The notes beneath the pieces are model-generated. The model was not told the origin of the DNA and ran no database searches. It saw nothing but the letters and a program-made list of their open reading frames with translations. The translations under genes and the position numbers were made by a program. Shown here in pieces: positions 32,478-40,815 of a stretch of DNA of 64,000 bases; position 1 is the stretch's first letter; each line of letters opens with the position of its first letter. This DNA is from Candidatus Neomicrothrix sp. UBA2974 (lineage in GTDB: Bacteria; Actinomycetota; Acidimicrobiia; Acidimicrobiales; MedAcidi-G1). The stretch covers positions 45,320-109,319 of the forward strand of contig DEAU01000039.1 in NCBI GenBank assembly GCA_002348705.1, written 5' to 3'.

Positions 32478-32578
32478 AAGTGGCCGCCATGCTACGGCCT
32501 GACTGTCGTGCTCCCGCGTCGCTTCTGAAGTGCCGGCGGGAGTCGTCAGACGCGAGGACGGTGTGCGATCCTGCTCTG

Positions 32579-33703
32579 ATGGTGACCAGAGTGGCTGTCA
32601 TTGGCGGCGGCATCGCAGGGGTTAGTGCTGCACACCATCTGCTGGAGGTCGATCCCACGCTCGACGTCATCCTCCTTGAGATGGAGTCCACTCTTGCGCA
32701 CCACACCACTGGCCGCTCGGCAGCCCTGTTGCTTGAGAACCTTGGAACACCTTCGACTCGAATCCTGTGTTCGGCCAGCCTTGATTACCTCCGCAACACA
32801 CCTGACAACGTGGTCGACGCCCCTCTACTTACCCATCGTCAGGTGCTGCATGTAGGGACTGTGGCGCAGGACGAAGCCATCGATCGGGTACTTGCGGAGG
32901 GGATCAATTCAGCCACAACGCCAACTATCGAAGTCGACATCAATGAAGCTCTGCGGCTTTTCCCACTGTTGAAACGTGATCGCGTGCACCGGGCCATCCT
33001 CGAACCCGATAGCGCCGACATCGATGTAGGAGGTCTCCATCAATCGTTTGTCCGAGGCCTTCGCCGGGCTGGAGGGCGCATCACAACCACGACTCGGGTC
33101 GACGCGGCCATTCCAGATGGCGACGGTTGGAATCTCGACACCACCGATGGGCCACTCGGTGCCGATCTGATCGTGAACTGCGCCGGAGCGTGGGGTGATG
33201 TCGTGGCGGCGCGAGCAGACATCGAGTCAGTCGGGCTTCAACCAATGCGCCGAACGGCTTTCATGGTCGACGGTCCTGGCCTCGATACAACAGGGTGGGC
33301 ATTTACTGCCGACATTGACCACCTTTGGTATCTGCGCGATGACGGTGCTCAGATGTTCTGCTCACTAGCTGAGGAAGCTCCCTCAGAACCGTGTGATCCG
33401 AAGCCCGAGGAACTTGACGTCGCACTAGCTATCGAACGTCTGAACGAGGCGACCACACTGGGAATCAGGTCGGTCAATTCGGCTTGGGTTGGCTTGCGAA
33501 CGTTCGCCCCTGACCGATCCATGGTTATTGGTCTCGAACCCAGCCGACCAAATTTCATTTGGTGTGTTGGTCAGGGAGGCACGGGTATCCAGACCGCTGC
33601 GGGAGCAGGTCGCTTGACTGCTGAATTGGCCCTCGGCAATTGTCTGCCCGCAGAATTTGATGACCTTAACCTCGCGGACGTTACTCCTGATCGTTTCCGC
33701 TAG
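32579..33703 (+). CDS. FAD-dependent oxidoreductase, DAO family
   Basis: This is a D-amino-acid-oxidase/glycine-oxidase-like flavoprotein of about 374 residues. The dinucleotide-binding motif VIGGGIAGVSAAHHL is at the N terminus, HTTGRSAA matches the second FAD contact, and the C-terminal CVGQGGTGIQTAAGAGRL is the family's FAD-binding end. It probably oxidises an amine or imino acid. ATG 32579 begins the conserved part; an ATG at 32480 in frame adds 33 unlikely residues. It sits alone between tRNA genes. Confidence 0.88.
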   Translation: MVTRVAVIGGGIAGVSAAHHLLEVDPTLDVILLEMESTLAHHTTGRSAALLLENLGTPSTRILCSASLDYLRNTPDNVVDAPLLTHRQVLHVGTVAQDEAIDRVLAEGINSATTPTIEVDINEALRLFPLLKRDRVHRAILEPDSADIDVGGLHQSFVRGLRRAGGRITTTTRVDAAIPDGDGWNLDTTDGPLGADLIVNCAGAWGDVVAARADIESVGLQPMRRTAFMVDGPGLDTTGWAFTADIDHLWYLRDDGAQMFCSLAEEAPSEPCDPKPEELDVALAIERLNEATTLGIRSVNSAWVGLRTFAPDRSMVIGLEPSRPNFIWCVGQGGTGIQTAAGAGRLTAELALGNCLPAEFDDLNLADVTPDRFR

Positions 33704-33906
33704 ATCCGCCGACCGTCGAGCGCGACGGCTCTGAAACCCGATCGACAGTCGATCGTTGAGACTTGACAGGGCCTGACAGTCAGTCAAGTGGGCTCTTTAA
33801 ATAATAACTTTCCGTGTCTCAGTTCCTTGGCTCATCGATCGCAGTGGATATGTGTAGTTCTGCCCACAGGTGGAGGAGAGTCGTGGAAGTAGCCTCAACC
33901 CAGTGC

Positions 33907-33979
33907 GCCCCCGTAGCTCAGCGGACAGAGCGGTGGCCTTCTAATCCACTGGTCGGAGGTTCGAATCCTCCCGGGGGCA
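33907..33979 (+). tRNA. tRNA-Arg (UCU)
   Basis: The acceptor stem GCCCCCG pairs with CGGGGGC, the D-arm is GCTC...GAGC, the anticodon loop CTTCTAA gives TCT, and the T-arm GGAGG-TTCGAAT-CCTCC is perfect. The last pair of the anticodon stem (31-39) is C-T, a mismatch. CCA is not encoded. The gap 33704-33906 before it holds no gene; CTTGAC...GTCAAG near 33763-33789 is an inverted repeat. Confidence 0.92.
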
Positions 33980-34061
33980 CAGAACTCAGATTGATCCGGA
34001 GACGGAGTAACACGTTTCTGCTGAGGCAGACACAATTCGTCCGAAGCGACTCTGTGTCAGA

Positions 34062-34841
34062 TCAGGCGGAGCGGTGACGAAGTAAAAAATCCCGGACGGG
34101 TCCAATCACCCGGTCAGGCGCTTCGATCAAGATCGAGTGCTTCAAGCCGTTGAGGACCACCAACTCTGAATTAGGTAGTTCTCCGGCAATAAAACGGTTC
34201 AGGCGTGGACTGCAGCCACCGTCGAACTCTCCGGTCATGACGAGGCACGGGCAGATCACTTCGTGGAGCCAAGGTGCCATTTCTGTTCCGGCGTAGATAT
34301 CGAACACACTGAGAAAGACCTCCTCGGGAGTTCCGAGAACTTGTTTGATCCGGTCACTGATGGCAGCTGGCTGCGCTTCGATGAAATCGTCGGTGTACCA
34401 ACGGTCCAGCAGCGTGCCCAATACGGGTTCGACGCCCTCGGCCCGCATTTTGGCGACTACACCCTTGACTTTTTGGCTGTCATCTTCATTCCGCCCGGCA
34501 GCTGTGGATAGCAGGATGACGCTTGCTGCGTACTCGGGATAAGCCCGCGCATAGGCAGGGCCAATCTGACCACCAAGAGAGTGTCCGATCACGTGAATTC
34601 GGTCGTGGCCCAACTTCTGCCTGAGCCTCTCAAGGTCTCCGACCAGATCGTCGAGGCTGTATGGAACCGGTGTTACCGGGCTCTCGCCGTGACCGCGAAG
34701 GTCATAACGGACGCAGGTGAAGTGCTTCTCGAGTTCAGGGATGATTCCATCCCAGGTGATTCGACGACTACCTATTCCGTGAACCATGTACAACGGTGGC
34801 CCGTCGCCGGAGACCGTGTACGACACATCTACGGCACTCAT
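34062..34841 (-). CDS. Alpha/beta hydrolase (3-oxoadipate enol-lactonase-like)
   Basis: This is an alpha/beta hydrolase of 259 residues with all three catalytic elements: VHGIGSRRITWD, nucleophile elbow GHSLGG, acid in TGEFDGG and histidine in GLKHSILIEAPD. The DLRGHGES segment is characteristic of the enol-lactonase/BioH-like group. It is followed by the LLM and Baeyer-Villiger-like genes on the same strand, in the upstream direction. A Baeyer-Villiger enzyme makes esters or lactones, so this hydrolase may open the product. It resembles the hydrolase at 47404-48240. Confidence 0.88.
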   Translation of the reverse strand: MSAVDVSYTVSGDGPPLYMVHGIGSRRITWDGIIPELEKHFTCVRYDLRGHGESPVTPVPYSLDDLVGDLERLRQKLGHDRIHVIGHSLGGQIGPAYARAYPEYAASVILLSTAAGRNEDDSQKVKGVVAKMRAEGVEPVLGTLLDRWYTDDFIEAQPAAISDRIKQVLGTPEEVFLSVFDIYAGTEMAPWLHEVICPCLVMTGEFDGGCSPRLNRFIAGELPNSELVVLNGLKHSILIEAPDRVIGPVRDFLLRHRSA

Positions 34842-34951
34842 GGCGTTGCTCTGATTCGTTTGCGGTTCCTTGCTGAGTGTTGGTTAGCCGGTCGAACAGT
34901 CAGCCAATGGCTCGTCACTGGCGTGGATAAAACCATCGTTTAACTCCAGAA

Positions 34952-36022
34952 TCAGGCTGCGGCTGCAACCCGCTGCAGCTGAGGCAGAACGTCAACAGAA
35001 AAGCGTTCCATTGCCTCAAGATGTTCAGGCTGTGGCTGACCCAGATTGGAACTAAGGATGACCTCGTCGATACCGGCTGCGGCGTACTCGGCGAGTCGAT
35101 CAACCATCTCCTCTGCTTGACAGATGACCAGGTTCGCTTCAAGTTCTTCTATGGACTGTGCCCGCGGAAGTGGCTGGATTTCTCCGCAGTCGACGATGCC
35201 GGGACCGGTGAAGACGTTGTCGAAGCGGCTGTAGTACTCATGAGCCATCTCGACCATGCGACGGGTGTGGGCTTCGGATTCGGTGCAGTAGATGACGCGT
35301 GACATCATGATTCGCAAGTTTCTTCCAGAGTCGCCCATCCCTTCTTTGGCCTCCTTGTGGGCGGCAATTTGCGCTTGGAACAATTCGGGTCTTCCGGCCA
35401 ATGGAGTGGTTTGGATGTCGAATCCTCGCTCTGTGTATGCGGCGATACCGCGCGGATTCATGGCGGCCACCATCAGCTTTGGCCTCGGCTGGGTCATGGG
35501 TCGAGGCATGATTGTGAGTGACTCGAATTGGTAGTACTCGCCATCCCAGAACACCTCCTCCTCGGTCAGCAGCGCTATAAGTACGTCGAGGCTTTCTTCG
35601 AACTTCGCTTTGGACTCTTCGATGGGCGAACCGAGGCGCCCCATCTCGTAAGCGAAGGCACCGTGGCCGACACCTAGCACCAGTCGACCGCTTGTAAGGA
35701 TGTCAGCCATGACCACCTCGCCTGCAAATACACGCATATCACGCAGAGGTAGCACAGCGACGGAAGTGACCAGCTCCAGATAGTCAGTCACGCTTGCCAC
35801 CTTGACGGCCATCTGAAGCGGGGACGGCATTAGCAGCAGGTTGACGAGGTGATGCTCGGGCAGGGTGACACCCTTATAGCCGAGTTTTTCAGCGGCGACG
35901 GCTTGTTCGACCATGTCGTCATAGAGACGTTTGCCACCGTACGAAACGTCGGGGAGGTAACTCGAGAGGAAGTGGTTGGCCTCCACGGAGTCAAGTCTGG
36001 CGCGCGAGTTGCCCGTTGCCAC
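34952..36022 (-). CDS. LLM-class flavin-dependent oxidoreductase
   Basis: This is a luciferase-like monooxygenase-fold protein of 356 residues. YGGKRLYDDMVEQAVAAEKLGYKGVTLPEHH, then VLPLRDMRVFAGEVVMADILTSGRLVLGVGHG, match the FMN/F420 type with the conserved histidine pair in the first segment. It ends in an Ala-rich tail. GTG 36022 is the start. It begins 16 bases after the Baeyer-Villiger-like gene and is probably co-transcribed with it; such LLM proteins can be monooxygenases or can supply reduced flavin. Confidence 0.87.
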   Translation of the reverse strand: MATGNSRARLDSVEANHFLSSYLPDVSYGGKRLYDDMVEQAVAAEKLGYKGVTLPEHHLVNLLLMPSPLQMAVKVASVTDYLELVTSVAVLPLRDMRVFAGEVVMADILTSGRLVLGVGHGAFAYEMGRLGSPIEESKAKFEESLDVLIALLTEEEVFWDGEYYQFESLTIMPRPMTQPRPKLMVAAMNPRGIAAYTERGFDIQTTPLAGRPELFQAQIAAHKEAKEGMGDSGRNLRIMMSRVIYCTESEAHTRRMVEMAHEYYSRFDNVFTGPGIVDCGEIQPLPRAQSIEELEANLVICQAEEMVDRLAEYAAAGIDEVILSSNLGQPQPEHLEAMERFSVDVLPQLQRVAAAA

Positions 36023-36038
36023 GGGAACCGAATCGAAG

Positions 36039-37511
36039 TCAGTTGGTCAGGACATAGCTGTCGAGGTCTGGAGTGGACATCCGGCGCTGGAACTCCCGGA
36101 AAGACCACGGCCAAGCCATTGGGACTCCGCGATCGTCGAGATACCAACTCTTGCAACCGGTGGCCCAAACCGTCTTTCCTGCCGCCTGAATCCGGGCCTC
36201 CTCGTGTGACTCGGTGGCCTCAACGGATGGTGCAACCAGGCGAAAGTCACCGGCAGCGATGTAGTCCACCAGTTGCAGCGAATACTCCACCTGCAACTCG
36301 GCCACCTCAATCAACGAGAAGTTTCCGACAGGCCCGTTCGGACCGTTGACCATAAACAGGTTCGGCAGGCCAGGCACGGCCATTGACAGGTAGGCGATCG
36401 GTCTTTCAGCCCAGGCCTCCGACAACTTCACGCCGGTCGGGCCCACCACCTCCATCGGCCGAAGAAATTGGTCGACCTGAAAGCCAGTGGCTAACACTAG
36501 GACGTCTATTTCGTGCAGCACGCCATCAACGGTCCTAACGCCTCCGGTTTCTATTCGCGCGATGCCCTCACTAACGAGACTCGCGTTGGGGCGCTGAATG
36601 GCGTCGTAGAAGCCCTCAGCAACCACCAAGCGTTTACAGGCCGCCCGGTGGTCGGGTGTGAGTCGGGCCCGGAGGTCTGGGTCGGTCACCGTAAGAAGGT
36701 TCTCATGACACATCTGGGCGATCTTGGCCAACGCGGGAGATTCGGCATCGACAACGGCGTTAGCGAACCCTTCGGCGAAAAGTTCCGAAACCTCGTCGTG
36801 GAGTCGTATCTGTATCGCGGGATCGGAACGAAAGGCTGCCTTTTCCTCGTCTGTGTAGACATTGTTGTTCTGCGGAAGAACCCATTGAGCGGTCCGCTGG
36901 AATAAGACCAGAGCGTCGACCTCGTCGACGATGGCGCCGACTGTCTGCACAGCAGATGAGCCCGTACCGACGATGCCCACTCGTCGACCGTCTAGTGACA
37001 GAGATTCATTCCAGCTAGCGGTGTGGAAGACATCGCCACTGAAGTCGCCCAATCCATCTAGGGCAGGCATAAAAAGATGATGGAAGATGCCGGTCGCGGC
37101 GAGAATAACGTCGGCCTCGTCGTCCCGACCGCTGTCAGTGCGAAGGTGCCAGCGGTGACCGTCGTGAATGGCTTGAATGACCTCTTCGTCGTAGACAATC
37201 GATTGCTCGACGTCAAAGTCGGTAGCGACCTTCTCGAGGTACGCCTGAATTTCGGCACCTGAGGAGAAACGGCGGGACCACTCGGGATTTGGAGCAAACG
37301 AATAGCTGTACAGAACGGACGGTACGTCGCAGGCCACGCCCGGATAGCGGTTATCGTGCCACGTTCCGCCGAGCCGACTTGCTTTTTCGTAGACGGTCAC
37401 ATTCTGGAAACCGCGTTCGCGTAAACGGATCACAGCCAGAATCCCTGACACCCCGGCACCGATGACCACGAAGCGCAGGTCGCGACGACCGTCGGAGAGT
37501 AGATCGGGCAT
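36039..37511 (-). CDS. Flavin-containing monooxygenase, Baeyer-Villiger-like
   Basis: This is an FAD/NADPH monooxygenase. The first Rossmann motif is VVIGAGVSGI, the second GIVGTGSSAVQ, and the Baeyer-Villiger fingerprint is present as FSGDVFHTASW (F-x-G-x-x-x-H-x-x-x-W). These enzymes turn ketones into esters or lactones. ATG 37511 (about 490 residues) is used because the sequence becomes family-like right after it; the frame stays open to 37715 but overlaps the divergent arfB start. The downstream LLM and hydrolase genes fit a ketone-degrading set. Confidence 0.87.
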   Translation of the reverse strand: MPDLLSDGRRDLRFVVIGAGVSGILAVIRLRERGFQNVTVYEKASRLGGTWHDNRYPGVACDVPSVLYSYSFAPNPEWSRRFSSGAEIQAYLEKVATDFDVEQSIVYDEEVIQAIHDGHRWHLRTDSGRDDEADVILAATGIFHHLFMPALDGLGDFSGDVFHTASWNESLSLDGRRVGIVGTGSSAVQTVGAIVDEVDALVLFQRTAQWVLPQNNNVYTDEEKAAFRSDPAIQIRLHDEVSELFAEGFANAVVDAESPALAKIAQMCHENLLTVTDPDLRARLTPDHRAACKRLVVAEGFYDAIQRPNASLVSEGIARIETGGVRTVDGVLHEIDVLVLATGFQVDQFLRPMEVVGPTGVKLSEAWAERPIAYLSMAVPGLPNLFMVNGPNGPVGNFSLIEVAELQVEYSLQLVDYIAAGDFRLVAPSVEATESHEEARIQAAGKTVWATGCKSWYLDDRGVPMAWPWSFREFQRRMSTPDLDSYVLTN

Positions 37512-37610
37512 GTGAGCGAGTACATCAGGGACAGTTGCCCAAGCACCAGTCCGGCAGTCGGTTAGACGGCATCCGCGAGTCGCCAACTGTTTCACCCATA
37601 GCGTTGAACC

Positions 37611-38027
37611 GTGTCCAAGAGTGACCGAGTAATCACCGCAGGACCCGGATGCTGCGTTCCGGCCGAAGAAATTCGGTGGAGCTTTGGACCATCCGGTGGT
37701 CCCGGCGGTCAGCACGCCAACCGGGCTAATACCCGTGTGGAAGCGGAACTTGATCTCGCGGTGGTCAGAGGCATTGACGAAGATGTCCGTGTTCGACTAG
37801 TGACTCGCTTGGGGTCGACCATTCGAGTAACAGTCGACCGTTACCGGTCCCAAGCAAGAAACCGCGAGCGAGCTCTAGGCGAGATTGAGAAAAGAATCAG
37901 AGACGCGCTGGTTGAGCCGACCCTCCGGCGGGCGACCCGACCTGCCAGAGGAGCTAATGAACGTCGGCTAGAAACCAAGCGGCGTCGAGGAGCCCGCAAG
38001 GCTGAGCGACGCGGCGAGTGGAACTAG
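37611..38027 (+). CDS. arfB: Alternative ribosome-rescue factor (peptidyl-tRNA hydrolase)
   Basis: This is an ArfB/YaeJ-type protein of 138 residues. The catalytic motif GPSGGPGGQHANRANTRVEA carries the Gly-Gly-Gln of release factors. The C terminus is basic (ERRLETKRRRGARKAERRG), which in known ArfB inserts into the empty mRNA channel of a stalled ribosome. It releases the peptide from ribosomes stuck on mRNAs without a stop codon. The start is GTG 37611. It converges on the cell-wall amidase gene with a 4-base overlap. Confidence 0.9.
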   Translation: MSKSDRVITAGPGCCVPAEEIRWSFGPSGGPGGQHANRANTRVEAELDLAVVRGIDEDVRVRLVTRLGSTIRVTVDRYRSQARNRERALGEIEKRIRDALVEPTLRRATRPARGANERRLETKRRRGARKAERRGEWN

Positions 38028-39322
38028 TCGGGACCATCACTTGGCACTGTTATCTCAGCCGGAAGGTTGGCTAAAAAGACCAAGAGGGTCGCACCCAACT
38101 TCTGGGTTTCGGTCCGATTCAAACCGTAAGCCTCGGCCATTCGCACTAGGACGGCCTGTTCGGCTTGGTCCCACTCGACCGTAACGGCTATTGGTCCGTA
38201 GGCATCTGGGCGTTGCTCTGCCTCGAGCGGGGTGATCGGAGCGGCCCCGGGGAGTTCACCGAGAAACTTGAGCGTGTAAACACCGAACTTCAGCAGCCAG
38301 TCGACTGATCGGCCCATGTGGTTGGCTGCAGCTGTGAGCGAGGCGAACTCTTCAGCGGTGAAGCCCGTCCTGATATTCGTCGGCTCCGAGTATTTCTGGT
38401 CGACGCAGCCACGCGCCGTCCCAGTACCCGTGGTGTGCGGGTCATAGAAGGGGTCCTTGAATCCGGAACCCGGGTCGTCGCTATTGAGGAAACGGTCAAT
38501 GGCTGCAGCGATTGCATGCCCCTCGACCTGCTGAACTTCGGGAATAGCTATCAACTGAGCTTCGGGAGGATTCGACAAGTACAGGGCCTCAACAATGGCG
38601 GCCGGGGTGCCTCGAGTTAGGCGGAGAACTCCGTAGGTGTCAGTTCGAGGTGGTCGAAGGCGAGCCGATGCCCCTTGATGGTAGGTCCGGACCCACGGCA
38701 CCCAATAGTCCGCAAACGCCGCGTAGACCTCTTCGAACAGTAGGCCGGCGAGTCGGCGAGACTCGGCGTCGTCGACCTGATGAAAAGTCTCAGTGCCTGG
38801 TGTGTCAGACCTTCGGACAGCCCCGCCGTTGTGGTGGATGGAGACGAAGGCACGGGGCTGAAGTGCTCGGACGATGTTCGCGCGCTGTCGTATGGGCATG
38901 TGGAGGTCGCGTCGACGCGTCAGGACCACGGAATGGCCCATTTCCTCAAGAGCTGTTTCGACCTGAAGTGCGACTAGGAGGTTGACATCCCTTTCAACTA
39001 GGCCGTTGGAGCCCACGGAGCCACTTTCAGGACCGCCGTGGCCGGGGTCTAGGACCACGTCGATGGGGCCCTCTAGAGGAATCCCGCCCTCGTAGACGAC
39101 TTCCTGGCCACAAGTACTACTCACAACTTGGGAACCTGCGAACGTTCCCACCACGGGTAGTAGAGCGCCGTCTGGTCCGCGCACTATTCCTGCCGCTGCC
39201 GCCATTTGGCTGCTTCCATTGCTGTCGCCGCCTACCGCCGTGGATGCCGTGGCCGTCGCAGCGAGGACGACAAGGACTGCTGCGACTAGAGCGATGACAT
39301 GAGGTGGGCGGTAAACGGGCAC
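38024..39322 (-). CDS. N-acetylmuramoyl-L-alanine amidase (Amidase_3)
   Basis: This is an exported cell-wall hydrolase of 432 residues. The N terminus is a signal segment (VIALVAAVLVVLAATATAST). The catalytic domain shows zinc ligands in VVLDPGHGG, LVERDVNL and SIHHN, and the catalytic Glu in AAIVEALYLSN. The C-terminal third (from about residue 300) has no recognised motif. It cleaves the bond between muramic acid and the stem peptide, for cell separation or remodelling. The GTG at 39322 is the start. Confidence 0.9.
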   Translation of the reverse strand: MPVYRPPHVIALVAAVLVVLAATATASTAVGGDSNGSSQMAAAAGIVRGPDGALLPVVGTFAGSQVVSSTCGQEVVYEGGIPLEGPIDVVLDPGHGGPESGSVGSNGLVERDVNLLVALQVETALEEMGHSVVLTRRRDLHMPIRQRANIVRALQPRAFVSIHHNGGAVRRSDTPGTETFHQVDDAESRRLAGLLFEEVYAAFADYWVPWVRTYHQGASARLRPPRTDTYGVLRLTRGTPAAIVEALYLSNPPEAQLIAIPEVQQVEGHAIAAAIDRFLNSDDPGSGFKDPFYDPHTTGTGTARGCVDQKYSEPTNIRTGFTAEEFASLTAAANHMGRSVDWLLKFGVYTLKFLGELPGAAPITPLEAEQRPDAYGPIAVTVEWDQAEQAVLVRMAEAYGLNRTETQKLGATLLVFLANLPAEITVPSDGPD

Positions 39323-39437
39323 GGCGTGACGCTAGGGGATTGGCGGGATGAATATGACATGGCAACGGCTGGAATCAGGATCGTGGGCGAATCCTCGCCT
39401 GTGAAGGCTCAGGGGATCCAACCAAAGGAAATCAAAC

Positions 39438-40724
39438 TCAGAATTGCTCCTCCTCGGTTGATCCCTCTAGGGCCAGGGTCGAAGCAGTGCCACCCGAAAT
39501 TACGGTGGCGACATCGTCAAAGTAACCAGCTCCGACCTCGCGCTGGTGTCGGGTCGCTGTATAACCGTCGTCTTCCATGCCGAACTCTGCTTGCTGAAGC
39601 GCCACATAGGCAGTCATGTCAGATTCGGTGTAGTTACGGGCTAGTTCAAAGGCCGATGCGTTCAGAGCGTGCCAGCCGGCGAGGGTTATGAATTGGAACT
39701 TGTAGCCCATATTTCCGAGTTCGCTCTGGAACTTGGCGATTGTGTCGTCGTCTAGGGCGGCCTTCCAGTTGAAGGAGGGCGAACAGTTGTAGGCGAGCAT
39801 CTTGCCCGGATATTCAGCATGGACGGCAGTGGCAAAATCCCTGGCTTGCTCCAGGTCCGGCGTGCCGGTCTCGCACCAAACCAGATCGCAATACGGAGCG
39901 TAAGCGAGTGCCCTGGAGACGGGCGTGGCCATGCCCGGCCTGGTCTCAAAGAAACCTTCAGCAGTCCTCCCGCCGGTAAGGAATGGCTTGTCGCGGTCGT
40001 CGACATCGCTTGTTATGAGATTGGCGGCAAGTGCATCAGTGCGCGCAATCAAAACTGACGGGACACCAAGCACGTCTGCGGCCAGGCGAGCTGCGGTGAG
40101 CGTCCGTACATGCTGCTGGGTTGGGACTAGAACCTTGCCTCCCATGTGCCCGCACTTCTTCTCTGATGCCAGTTGGTCTTCGAAGTGCACGCCAGCAGCA
40201 CCGGCGCGAATCATCCGTTTCATCAACTCGTAGACGTTAAGGGCACCACCGAAACCGGCTTCGGCGTCTGCGACGATCGGCACCATCCAGTCCCGAAGCA
40301 TTTCGCCTTTGTTCTCGGCCCACTCGATCTGATCGGCCCGACGTAAAGCGTTGTTCAGGCGCTCGACCACTGCTGGCACGGAGTTTGCTGGGTAGAGGCT
40401 CTGATCAGGGTAGACCTGGCCAGCAAGATTGGCGTCTCCGGCAACCTGCCAACCCGACAGGTACAAGGCTGGAAGGCCGCCCTTTACGTACTGAATAGCT
40501 TGACCTCCGGTCATGGCACCGAGCGCATGGACGTAGTCCATTTCATGCATCTTCTGCCAGAGCACTTCGGCGCCATTGCGGGCAATCGAACACTCAGGCA
40601 GAAGCGAGCCCCTTAGTCGGACGACGTCAGATGCGGTGTAGTCCCTGACAGTGTCAGTCCAACGCGGGTTTTCGGCCCAGTCCGTCTCTAGGGCTTCAAC
40701 CTGCTGGTCGAAGGTTTCGCGCAT
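39438..40724 (-). CDS. aceA: Isocitrate lyase
   Basis: Isocitrate lyase of 428 residues, the first enzyme of the glyoxylate shunt, splitting isocitrate to glyoxylate and succinate. The catalytic signature KKCGHMGGKVL is intact, and TGGQAIQYVKGGLPALYLSGWQ, ADAEAGFGG, VHFEDQ and LIARTDA are in order. The length is normal for the bacterial type. It follows aceB on the same strand after 91 bases, so aceBA is probably one operon; the shunt lets the cell grow on acetate, fatty acids and other C2 sources. Confidence 0.97.
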   Translation of the reverse strand: MRETFDQQVEALETDWAENPRWTDTVRDYTASDVVRLRGSLLPECSIARNGAEVLWQKMHEMDYVHALGAMTGGQAIQYVKGGLPALYLSGWQVAGDANLAGQVYPDQSLYPANSVPAVVERLNNALRRADQIEWAENKGEMLRDWMVPIVADAEAGFGGALNVYELMKRMIRAGAAGVHFEDQLASEKKCGHMGGKVLVPTQQHVRTLTAARLAADVLGVPSVLIARTDALAANLITSDVDDRDKPFLTGGRTAEGFFETRPGMATPVSRALAYAPYCDLVWCETGTPDLEQARDFATAVHAEYPGKMLAYNCSPSFNWKAALDDDTIAKFQSELGNMGYKFQFITLAGWHALNASAFELARNYTESDMTAYVALQQAEFGMEDDGYTATRHQREVGAGYFDDVATVISGGTASTLALEGSTEEEQF

Positions 40725-40815
40725 TTGTGGCTCGCTTTCATAGTGGATTCCTGGCGATTGCCGGGTCCATTGTGATTAGTGCAATATGGCTTGCTTGGTG
40801 CTGCAGCAGTGTCGT

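Noticed and set aside
32260..32480. Short frames translating across tRNA-Lys and tRNA-His
   Set aside because: Antisense or read-through of tRNA genes gives typical spurious peptides such as GLEPGT.
37512..37715. N-terminal extension of the Baeyer-Villiger-like protein
   Set aside because: The codons upstream of ATG 37511 encode a Cys/Thr/Arg-rich stretch unlike the family and overlap the divergent arfB start.
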